Shown one piece after another: positions 35,301-47,300 of a stretch of DNA of 64,000 nt. This DNA is from Ectocarpus siliculosus. Lineage: Eukaryota > Sar > Phaeophyceae > Ectocarpales > Ectocarpaceae. The stretch is taken from assembly GCA_000310025.1 (NCBI GenBank), contig FN649742.1, forward strand, positions 2,787,730-2,851,729. The letters are read 5' to 3'. The notes below the pieces were generated by a model. That model saw only the letters and a list, made by a program, of their open reading frames with translations, did no database searches and was not told where the DNA came from. The position numbers and the translations under genes are program-made. Every line of letters starts with the position of its first letter. Positions within the stretch are counted from its first letter, which is position 1.

Positions 35301-38300
35301 CTCCGAACTCCAGGAGTTGGCTGCTGAGGTCAAGCACCTCAAGTCGCGTGCTGCCGCCACAAGCAGTCAACCCCGGGGACCGTCGCAGCGCGCCAGTAGT
35401 AAGACAACGCAACCAAAGCGCACCTCGGGGTCCACGCAGACGGACAAACCAAGAACTAAGCAAAAAAAGGCATTGTGACTACCCCGGGTGTCCCAACCCC
35501 GACACACACGACACTGAATACTGTCACCTTCGCCAGAAAGAGAGGAAGGGTGGATGGGAGCGCCGGCCTCTTACGGGATGATGGGGCCCTTCAAGGGACC
35601 CCTCGCCCGAAGGGAGCAGGACCACCGATGCAACAGTAGTTGAGAGAAATGAGGTAGCGCGAGATGCCGTACTTTGCTCATCTAATGTCGCCATGAAGGG
35701 TGGAAAAACGAGGGATTGCATTTTGCATCGGGCACGAGAAGTGGATAGAACTTCAGGCCGAGTTTTTGATAGGAATAATTCTGTTACACGTAAGGAGGTT
35801 GTGGAATCGGTTGGTTCTCCTCTGGAAGCAGAAACACCTAGCAAGGCTCCAAGCAAGGGACTATTTTTCAGTAGTGCAGGGCAACGCCGAAGAGGGAAAA
35901 AGACTAGTATCAGACCTTTAGCAGTAGCCCCGCAAGTACGACATGTTCCGCCTGGAGAGCCTTCGAATAAAAAATTCAAACCCTGTGGGTTTTCGCGTGC
36001 GTTGCGTCGTGGTTCACGATTTGCAGCTTTTCACGCATCTGCGTTGAGTAAATATCCGAAATTTCCAACTGCATTGAATTCCACATCGAAACGGGTACAT
36101 ATTCCCGCTCGAGTGAACAACATATTCCCGCTCGAGTGAACAACCACCCTGTGTCTGAAATCACAATCGACACAGCCGCTGATGTACCTTGTGTTTCAGC
36201 GAAATTTTTGCAACAAGAGCACCCCACACTAAAAAATAAAACGCTTTGTCCAGTTCCACCTGGAGCGATACAATTAAAAAGTGCTGCGGGTCACCTCTTG
36301 AAATTTTGGGATACCTACCGTTCAATCTCACACTAGGCGATATCACGTTGCCAGTAGAAGCATTGGTTTTACCGAACCTGGGTCCTGATAACATGTTGCT
36401 AGATAACAGCATCATGAATGCCTTTGGCGCCATTTTTGACTGGTGTGGTGAAGAATTATCTTTCAAGAATTCTGTGCTGAAAATACCCCCAACCCACCGT
36501 CGAACACGGGATCTAACACATCAACATGACAGTGCATCAGCACAAGGTTCCGTTGTGACACTTGACCCGTCCGAAGGAGCCGTGCCAGTATATCTTTGTA
36601 TGAAGTACTGCGTTCCTCCGAAACATGAAATGGCCGTTGATGTCGTGACTAGCCACGCCCCAAAGGAGACTACTCCTGCAGTAGTTGAGCCGCGAATGAT
36701 CACTGCCGACGATATTGAATCATCTGATGATACCCCTCGAGCATTCCGTCACATCGTTGTCGCGCGAACAGTCTGTAACTGGTCTGCAATTGATAAGACA
36801 GCGATGGTCCAGGTAGCTAACCCGTCTGATAGACATGTTCACCTGGACCGGGATACTATTTTAGGGTATATTTCTCCATTTAAGACGGTGTCTGACAAAA
36901 CGATTAGCGCCGTCAACGATGATCATCAGACTTTTAGGGAAAAGAGAGATGAATTGAACAAGGCGATGAAGAAAGCGTTTACGGATACCACATTCTCGCC
37001 CCAACAATGCTCTGAAGTTCTCGATTTATGTGCCCGTTACAGGAACGTGTTTTCCCTATCGCCGAAAGAACTGGGGAAATGCACCTTGACCGAGGCAGAG
37101 TTTCCGCTCGAGCCCGGTACAAAACCAGTTGATCGGGCACCGTACCGTGCAAACCCACGAGCACAAGAAGTGATCGATAAAATGTACAGCACAAATGGAA
37201 GCTGATGATATCATTGAACAGCGACCTAGTTCTTGGGGATCGGCGGTCACTATTGTAGCAAAAGCCAACGGAACCCCTCGATTCTGTGTGGATTATCGCG
37301 GTACCATTAATAAGAGTTTAATTCGAAAGTCGTGGCCTATACCCGATATTAATGCCCACATTGATACAGTAGGTGGAGCAAAGTTTATCACTGTGTGTGG
37401 CGTGCAGAGCGCGTACCACCAGATACCCGTTGCAGCAGCGGAGCAAGAGAAGACCGCCTTTGTAACTCAAAAAGGAAAATGAGTTTTTAAACGTCTCCCT
37501 TTTGGAATTGCGAACGCCCCGTTTTTATTTGCTCGCATGATGTCATTAGCATTTGCACATTTTGGACCCCGAAGTGGCCTCCTTGTTTACATGGACGACA
37601 TTATTTGCTGTAGTTCGACTTGGGAAAGTCATCTAACATTGTTAGAAAATACATTTCAAGCCCTTCAAGCCGCAGGGCTCGCATTAAAACCTTCCAAGGT
37701 ACAATTCGGGCCAAGGGAAGAAAAATATTTAGGTCACATTTTGTCTGCGAAAGGAATTCGAATCGGAGACGACCGCATTAAAGCTATTGTTGACCTGCCC
37801 GCTCCTAAAACAATCAAAGAACTCCGTTCAGTTTTAGGCATGATAAATTTTGTGAGGAAATTTCTCCCAGATTTGTCCACGGTGGTAGCGCCGTTGGTAG
37901 ACCTCACTAAAAAAGAGCACGTAAAATCGATTGCAAAATGTTGGCGAAACGAACATGATGAGGCGTTTGCGACAGTCAAACGACTGCTCATGGAAGCACC
38001 TATTTTACACTTTCCCGATTTTACAAAAGACTTCGTCGTGCACGTGGATGCCAGCGAAGCAGGTGCTGGAGCTTTCCTTGCGCAGCAAACAGGAGATGAC
38101 CTCAACATTGTTGCGTATTTTAGCCAACGATTCAACAATGCTCAGCGCCACTATTCCCCAACCATGAAAGAATGTTACGCCGTCGTACTAGCAATACAGA
38201 CTGGCGGCCCTATTTATGGGGCAGACATTTTGAAGTTGTGCCGGTCCATGCTGCGTTGAGATACTTGTATACCATGCAGGACACTTCAAATATGCTGACT

Positions 38301-41300
38301 AGGTGGGCTATCGCTCTGCAGTCGTTTGACTTTACCGTGCGACACAAGCCGGGGAGGTTACACGTTGTTCCGGACACCTTATCTCGGTTGTTTGCTTTTG
38401 AGTACCAGCAACACGTAGAAGCCCCGAAACTAACACCGAAATGTAGGAATGTCCCCAAGGATCCTGCTTTGCATGTAGCTGCACCGAACAGACCTTATCA
38501 AGTGGCCGCAGACCGCCTGGAAAATTTGAAAACAGTGCAAAGTGATCGCGAATTGTTTACCATTAATTCGGTTTACATCAGCGCGACCAACGTTTTTGAA
38601 ACGATGAACCGAGACATCTTGCGGGAAAAACAAGCAGCCGGGTATGGGAAATACATCGACTATCTTGTGGGGGAAAACACACGAGTCCCGGACAACGAAA
38701 CAGCAACAACCATGTCCTATTATTTTGTACGAGACGGATTGCTGTTCAAATCGTATTTACCAGGTTACCTCAGGAAACGGAGTACTTTCACTGATGAACT
38801 AGTATTGCCACAAGCTCTCACGGGCTTAGTTTTGCACGCTTACCATGATCATGTTTTGTCCGGAGGTCACTTAGCATCTAGACCGACTTATGACAAGATC
38901 CGCCAGAAATATTGGTGGCCGAACATGAGTCGTGACGTTCGAACTTGGTGTCAGGAGTGCCAAGCATGCCAACGTCGGAAAACCGCGCACAATCGCACCA
39001 AACTGCCAACTGGACCAGTACAACGACCATTTGAGCGAGTTCCAGTGGACTTAGTTGAATACAAGAGCGAATCGATGTCAGCCGCCGGCGTACGATGCGA
39101 ATATGTCCTATCCATGATGGACCATCTAACCCGATTCACCGTGTTGACTCCGATTCCGAATAAATCAGCTGTCACAGATGCTCAGGCTATCATTGACCGC
39201 ATCATAGGCATTTTTGGACCGCCTGAGATGTTGCATTCTGATCAAGGGCCTGAATTTGAGAATAGTGTGATCCACCAGTTACAGAGTATTCTGAACTACA
39301 AGAAAACCCGCACAACACCATATCGTCCGCAAGGGAATTCTGTGTCGGAACGACTACATTCAACGATGCACGCAATGCTTGCCATGCATAGTTCAATGAA
39401 GCGTGATAACTGGGCATCGCTACTACCTTTCATACAACTGGCGCATAACACTTCTTTTAGTGCTACCATGCATGAAACTCCATTTTTCCTCATGTTTGGC
39501 AGACAACCACGACTACCTGTCGATATCATTCTCGGTATTCCTCATGTAGGAACAACAGCCAATACCGAAGAACTTGCGAAAGACACGCGGGAAAAATTAC
39601 AAATTGCTTTCGAATTAGCGCGCCGAAACTTAACGGAACGTACAAAAAAGCAAGCGGCAAGTAATTCAAAACTGAGACCGATTCCCGTGTTTAAACCTGG
39701 CGATCAAGTACTGATTACAGACCATATCAGGATTCCGATGGCCCCAACCCGAAATTGCTGTTACCTTGGCGGGGACCATACGTCGTCTGCTCGCAACTAT
39801 CACCCGTAGTATACCGAGTGAGACGCCCAAAAGAAACTCGAGAAGTTTCGGTTCACTTAGCCCATATTAAACGATATTTTGCGAGGAAAACACCTCCTGC
39901 GCCCGACATTGATAAACTCGCTGAGTTCTTTTTAGGGCGACAGATTCCGTTACCCGCTATCGATCACCCTGATGAGGCCCAACCAAGAGTTGCATATTAT
40001 GTTGTAGACAAAGTGGTAAGCCACAAAAGTGGTCGGGGTCCGAGGACTCCTTTTAATTAACGATACCGTTTGCGTCTTCGAGGGTATGGCCCGGAGTCAG
40101 ACCCCGAATACCGTGCAGATGAGGTACCACAATGTCAAGAAATGATAGCTGCATACCGAATCCGTTGTGGTTTGGATATTGCGCTTCCTAAAACAACTTC
40201 GGTTCGCACCCTCAACAAGCAGGGGGACGAAGCATCACCCTGCCGAACTAGGAAGCGAAGACGTACCGAGACAAGGAATTGAGCAACAGTGCCAGATATA
40301 GAGCGCTCACAATTTTATCTGCTGTTGCTCTGCAGCTCAAATTTGTTTAATTTTTATGTTAATTTTTTTTTTTTAACGACATGGGGACGAGTTAAAACTA
40401 CAGTCGTGGGCCCGGTTTAGCGGTTCCCTGTTTAGCGGGATGCCCTGAATAGCGGTTATAAAATCTCGTGACACGGCTACACCTCGGTTTAGCGGTTAAG
40501 GTAACCGCTAAACCGGTTGTGCCCTCAATAGCGGTGACTGGACATATTTTCAGCCACCAATAGCGGTTATCGATTCAAATTTTGCAGAGACACATCGACA
40601 TTGGTCAGCCGCTTGGCGTGGTCGATGCTCGTAATAAAAGCACACAGCAACAAACACACACACACCATGCGGTGCGCGGATGGAGAACTGTAGCTTTCAG
40701 ATGCGGCACTGAGTCCAAGCGGCGGGCACGATTGTAAAGGTGACTGTGGTGGCCGCATGCACGGCATGTTCGAAGAAATAAATAAATGGAGGATCCTGAT
40801 GGCAACGAGATGCACCGCATTCGTCAATAGTGTGCAACCAAGAAGGCCCAGAGTCCCCCTCCCGTCTCAAATCCACCCAACCAAGCGCAAAGAGGCGGAA
40901 AATGGCTTTCTAGCACCTGGCGCGGAGAAAACACTCGCACTGCAGCTACACGACAGCCCCGCACGCGGCCCAACTTCGGCCAGAAGCCTGAGGTTTTGAA
41001 TATTCTTGACCAGAAGGTAGCGCACTCAGAAATAACGCGCAGGAAGAGATCGAAGCTTTGCCGAAGGATCGAATAACAAGGCTACTCCCACCTATTCTGC
41101 TCCGCTGGTCGAAAGGTGCCTACTTTCTTGAATTTTTATTACGCGTTTCGTTGAGAAGTTCTCCAGTATGTACACGGAGGGGCCTAACCCCTCCGACGAC
41201 GAGTTAGAGCTAGAGCTAGAGCGAGATTGCACCGCAGAAGTTGACAGTGCGAAGGGCAGGGGGGTGATGGCGCAGCCGCCATACTCGGAGCTATCGGCGG

Positions 41301-44300
41301 ATTTTGGCCAGCTTGAAGAGTGCGCTGAGTTGTGTGGCATGGGCGAGGCAGCACACTATCTTCGCAAGGCAAAAATGGCGTTCCTCGCAGCGAATATCAG
41401 AGAGATGTTGGGTTAAGCATGATGGAAACACGCGAAAAGTAGAACAAATGAGCTGCTCAAGCACGTGGTTAGTTGCCATTGCGTTGTCACGAACTTGCCC
41501 CACGTTCGTTAGAGACGGGGGCGATTTTCCAGTCTTAATGAATGGCATACAGTCCATCAGGGAAAACATGCTTTGCGCTTTCGTGAATTGAAATGCACTA
41601 ATGTGCTTGCTGTGTTGTCATCCTAAGGGTCGATACTTCTTCATCTGCACCGCTATAGAAGTTGAGCGGCGATGCCCTGAATCGCGGTTATAATTTTTCG
41701 TGACACTATGGACCGCTATACCGGGCCCACGACTGTATCTTTTCCATGTCCTTGTGACATGGAGATAGTAATGATACGTTAACACTATATTTTTCCATAT
41801 CCTTGTGACATGGAGATAGTAATGAAACGTTAACACTATCTTTTTCCATATCCTTGTGACATGGAGATAGTAATGACACGTTAGAGCTATCTTTTTCCAT
41901 ACCCTCGGGACATGGAGATAGTGATGGTGAAAGGGGTTTTTGTACATTTTTTGGTACACCCTTTTTTATTTTTTTCAAAGCTTGGGAAAAACACTGGCGA
42001 GGAGAGAGTCTTATGACTTATTGTTGCTGTCAGCTTTGTTCAAGAAACCAACGGAAACCACGCGACGTGTGGATACGTTTTACGGTTTCAACAAGCGAAC
42101 GACAGATCGATTTCACCGGCACCCCATTTACGTTGTGTCCACTCCTTGGTTCTCGGTTATGTCTTGAGTGAGTTTTCGACGAAGATCCATTCAAGTAAAA
42201 GACGGAATCAAGATATTAACACTGTTGGCCACGCGACCAATTTTCCGTGATTGTTTGTCATTTTGCGACAACATCCTGTTTTTGCGCTATCATCCAGCAA
42301 GCGCCTGATCCACGCGTGCGATGAGGAACAGTGCATGAGTAAAATGAGCTACCAGTTTCCGTGACACATCGGTTAACTGTTTTGTAGTCAAATAGTTTTT
42401 TTTCCCAGGCATGGTATATTAAGCTATCAGTTTCAAACTGTTTTGTAACTGAAACCATGTTTGCTATTTAACTGCGTGAACACAATCTGGGTATGGCCAC
42501 CCTAGAATATATCTGAATCTGAACGGAAGAAATTCTCTTCTGTCAGAATCATGCAGGAGATAAAGCATCTTTAATTTTTAGTTTGATTTCTGTACTTTTG
42601 CTATGGACCACATCTTCAACTGAGCTTGACGAACTCGTGTTTTCTCAACACGGAAAATCTGACTCAGACACGGTTGAAGATGTTGCAACACAGTATGACA
42701 ATACTTCCAACACCTGTTTCCATGTATATCGTCCAAGGCCTCTAGAAACGCCAAAATACATCCTTAGCAAAGATGAATTTGTGGCGCATAAGGGGGGGGT
42801 GATGTGGATGACAGGTGTAGAAGTGCTGTAACCATTGTTGTTGCACATACAAAAGTAGGACCAAGATACGATCCGAACGGAGGATCTTACTGATGGTTGA
42901 TCAGCAAGAGACCCGACTGTGGATGCGTCCCTCTTGGCGCCACCTGTGGAACTTGGGAATCCGAGACCCTCGGGCTTGGTCTCCCTCGCCCCTTCGGCGG
43001 CGCACTCTCTCTTGTCTCTCTCTTCTGAGACCCTCTCCTCTCTAAATCTCAACGAAGAGAACTGCCAGCCCTTAGTAGTGGGAACAGACTACTGCGACCT
43101 GGGCCTCCCCCCAACGAGGGAAGCCTGTGTCCTCAGTTGACTGATTTTGAAAAAAAAAGTTAAGAGCACCAGAAAAACGCACATGAGACACACAAGACCA
43201 GGCGGAAGGTTCGGGAAAAACAGAAATCGTTCATTCTCACACAGGGCGGTAGTAGAGGCTGCTCAAAACCTACATTTCACGCCTCTACCTGCATACGCCG
43301 CCTTTGAAATCAAAATAAAATTTACACCAGTCTAAATTCAAGTCAATGACCCAGAACGGCAGGCGCTCAAAAAAGGGTAGTATTTTGCATTAGACCTTAT
43401 ACATTCTACTGTTATCACCAGAGGACACCCTTTACCAGCGGTGTGTGTTGGCGTGCTCAAATTGCTTCTTGGGCGGTGATGTCGAGGGTCGTAGTAACGG
43501 CCTACAATCTCCGATTAGACCAAATTTGACGGACGCCCGTGTCTTGTATTGCTTGTGCTCGCCGCCACTGACCCCAATCTCCTGAATTGCGTGTTTACTG
43601 CAGTAGTTGATACCACTAGCTACTGCTGACAACCCTCCGTTCAGGGGTTTACGGTCCGTGGCGATGAGCATGGCTGTGACAAATGTTGGGTTCCGGCGCA
43701 GATTACGGAGTGTTTTCAGAGACTGCTGCGACCTTCGATATTTCAGCTCAAGTAGCAACCCTGAACGTGCCAGCACACAGGACGCCTCTTCATGGTGTCC
43801 TCTACTGATAACAGTAGGATATGGACCATCTAAATGGCGGGAAGGTTGTTCTCTTCCTATATATTGGATTTTAAGTATTGAATATAGAGCCAACGTCAAA
43901 ATTGCTTGTCTCCAACCCTTTAAATGTTAAAACATTTTCTTTTTAAACTCGCAGACATTCCTCCACGGCCGCCAACACCTCCAACCCCGTCCTTGTTGCG
44001 GTCGCTAGAGGCGCCTGAGGTTAACGACCTTTGCGAAATTTGCGGCTTCGACACGGAACCCGACAACCTCATCGTGTACTGCGAGTCATGCAACATGGGT
44101 GTTCACCAGACTTGCTACGGCATCTCTGAGGTAGGTTACGAAACACCCGGCAGGCCGCATTGTGCTGTAGGTGCGCGCAACCATTCGTTGTTTACGTTGG
44201 TCATTTTTTGGCTGTTGATCCCTTTCTGCTCGTAAGAAGAGGCGCCACTCACACACTCGAGAAGTGTTACCAAGACTCCACGCCCTTGACCTCTCCGGCA

Positions 44301-47300
44301 TGCTCTAACCTTGATACGGTCACCGCAAATAATAAATAGTTTGGACGCGAACGTGGGGAAGGTGTTACATTGCTAGTTTTTGTGATGCTGGTTGCAGTAT
44401 CGATTTCGTCCCGCTATTCAGGCACGATATCAATTTGCGTTGTGTATTGCCATTCAGTTCCAAGTTTGTACTGCACCAGCCTTTCTCGAGCAACCCATCC
44501 CTGTTGACAAGAGGTAGTTCGCGATGATTCATCAACCCTCCCTTGCTCTTTGTGTCTTACCGTGAACGTTTTTGCAACCAGATTCCGACCAAGGAATGGT
44601 ACTGTAGCCCGTGCTCAGCTGGTGTTCACCCGTCTACCTTGGTGAGTGTTGTGACGGGCATTGTGTGTTGTGTAATGGTATGTTGACTTGCTTGAGCTAT
44701 GTGCGTGTTGCTTAGGTCTCTTGGCAGGATAAACGTCGTGCAAGAACAATCGTCGTGCAAGCAGACGGCCTCATGCTCGCTTGATTGTGCTCTCATTATC
44801 TGAAGCACCTGGCGAACAGGATGTTCGCCGCCCGTTCGCCGGTTAGTTCTAAATAGGCGTTGGTCGGCCATTTCTAGGCGGGTACAGCCTTCACTACAAC
44901 CGTTTGACGGCCATTTCTGGGTTGGATGTAGTGAGTGTTCTTCTGCACTCCCCTGATGTTGTGAACCCGCTCTCCTTCTCTCCGCCATCCGGTGGCAGGC
45001 GTGTCGTTTCTGCCCCAATCGAGGGGGCGCGCTCAAGCGTTGCACGGACGGGAGTTGGGGCCACATTCTTTGCGCCTTCTGGATCCCGGAGTGTTGCTTC
45101 TTAGATCCACGTGAGCAACAAGTTGTTCCAGAGGCGCATGAGACCGTATACTAAGGCCACACCCGGTTTCTCACAAAGAAAGAAGCGTTATTGTACAATA
45201 CCATGGTATACAAGTAGGAAGGGAAAGGCTTTTCGCAAACAAAACAAAACAACTTGAAAGTGGAGTGAAGTAGAGTGAGGGATGTGCACAAAAGCAGCTT
45301 TACATAGGGGGACGTTCAAATCGAGAGACAGTGTCTGTTTGACAATGTTTTGGGTTGTAGTCTGGATCGAATAATCAAGTTGTGTCCAATCTCAAAACTC
45401 TACATGTGTTTGGCGTAGGAGAACGCCTGGCTTAGTTCGCGTTCGACCCGTTTCTTCATTTGGGAAACGCGCGTGGAGAACGGCGGCGACGCGTCAACGT
45501 ACCCACAAGACCGGCAGTCTGGTCTAACTTCGGGCTGCTGCATGCATCTACATACAGTTCACAACAAAACCTCTGCAATCGTTGCCTGCTGCTGTTGTCA
45601 AGACATGTGACGCCACTCAAACACCACATCGGAAGGCTGCGGTACTTTCGAGCAGTCTTAGTATATATGGACCGGTTGAAACAAATTGAAGTTGAACGGC
45701 TCCTGAACATCCTAAGGTCATTTTTGTGTGTTTTCGATCCCCATGTATCCGCCTGTATCTCGCCATGTGCCTTCAATTCTCTCGCATCCAGAAAAAATGG
45801 AGCCGATCGGAAGCATCAACAGACGGGGGCAGGCCGGCGGGGTAGAAAAATTCCTGCCAAGCTTTCGCTCTAGAAAATGCCACGTTTGTGGGACTAGCGG
45901 CGGATCGGCCATCCGTTGCCACAGCGCTTCGTGTAAGTTCCATCTCCATCCCATGTGCGGGAGCAAGGCCGGGAGCGTCTACATGGAAATCGAGACCACG
46001 ATGAAAAGAGGTGTCGACGGCACAGAACATGAGAGCGTGAACCTCGTAGCAAAGTGTCCCAGGTGAGAACGCTCACGACCAAATTATGTTGTTACGTCTG
46101 TCACCGCGGTTTTCTACGCGTCGAGTACTCTGTAGGAGCAGTAAGAGTTGTGAATTTATTTGGGGATTGTGATACGGTGGGGGAGCACATCGCGTGCGCT
46201 CGAGCTTGTTCCATCAACCGAACCGACATCCACAGCCGACATCCCCAAGGGTAACTTCCTGTTACGCTCAGAATTGACGTTGTTCCTGCGGCCTCCAACG
46301 CAAGCTTGTACGTGGCCAATTTCCTTATTTTTCCACTGCGCTATGGTACTCGTTAGCCCGCTGCAAATGCCCTCGCTTGTCCCTTGATGAGAGGTATCTC
46401 ACATTGGTAATTTGTGTGCTGTTCGTCTGATAGGCACAACAAGAGCAAGGTTTACGGCAGAGCTGGCAAGGGCCGTTCCGCGGTCGCCTCGGCTGCCGAC
46501 CCCTTGTCGGTGATGGGTAAGACAATCGAGATCACAGACCCGGAGCGGGATGGGGCTGTCGCGCTGGTGGGGAAAGTGACGTGGTTCGACCCCAATCGGT
46601 CGAGATACTGCATCGTCACGTCTCGTCGAGTCGGTGGTGACGGCGATAGCTGCGACAGTGGAGAACCGAAGGAAAGCCGTACACACTGGATTGCGGCGAA
46701 GAAGCTAATCGAAGCCAAGGCCGTGGGCCTCCACAAGAACGGGAAAACTTTCGCGTTAGAACCGTTGCCTTCGTGGGAAGAACATAGAACGGAGACGGAC
46801 ACGGACAGTGGGGGCCAAGACAGTGATGTGAAAGTGGAACAGGAGGAACATGAGAAAGTAGCACAAGATAGCAGCGGGCTGACGGCGGAGGAGCAAGGCG
46901 AGAAAAAGGAGGCCAACAGCAAGGATGCTGCACACTTGGACAAGACGAAACCAGAAATGGAACATGGGGGAACAACCACGGTCGGGAAGCGCCGAAGGAC
47001 GGACCCAACAGATTCATCGATACCATCAGATGAGTCTCCGGCCAAACGCACGGCCCGCGTCGGAGTGCAGTCGCGGCAAGCACGGGCGTCCCTAGGGCTA
47101 GACTCGCACAACCTGCAGCCCGAAGCGGAATCCTCACTCTCGCCGTGCTTACAAGGTGAAGGGTCGCAGTCTTCCGCGGTGTCGGGGGTTGGGCCAACGT
47201 CCGAAACCGGGGACGCAGGGTCTTGTGCCGAAATGGAGGGAAGGAGGATGGCTGCACGCCATCCAATTCAGGAGCCAAGTCGGCTGTTACCCTCTGTCCA

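Larger units (their letters stand above)
32634..43135 (+). mobile_element. Degenerate, rearranged Ty3/gypsy chromovirus (LTR retrotransposon)
   Basis: The element spans 10.5 kb between two LTRs in the same orientation with a GTTG duplication outside. Internal order on the plus strand is gag, protease, reverse transcriptase, RNase H, integrase and a chromodomain-like tail, the Ty3/gypsy order with the chromovirus signature. A polypurine tract precedes the 3' LTR. The region just after the 5' LTR holds an inverted copy of gag-protease, then an LTR fragment, then the normal gag-pol. A 1.3-kb DNA transposon and a 51-bp tandem repeat sit between pol and the 3' LTR. Many frame breaks and lost catalytic residues show that it can no longer move by itself. 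It lies within intron 3 of the chromatin-reader gene in the same direction. Confidence 0.92.

Noticed and set aside
34927-35463. Long open frame antisense to the gag-like region (and its mirror at 33833-34369)
   Set aside because: It is the shadow of the GC-rich, acidic gag frame on the other strand. Both arms show it only because they are inverse copies.
43432-43899. 155-codon minus-strand frame in the TIR element
   Set aside because: It crosses both arms and the loop of a foldback structure, and the 57-kb copy does not preserve it as one frame. It is more likely fortuitous.
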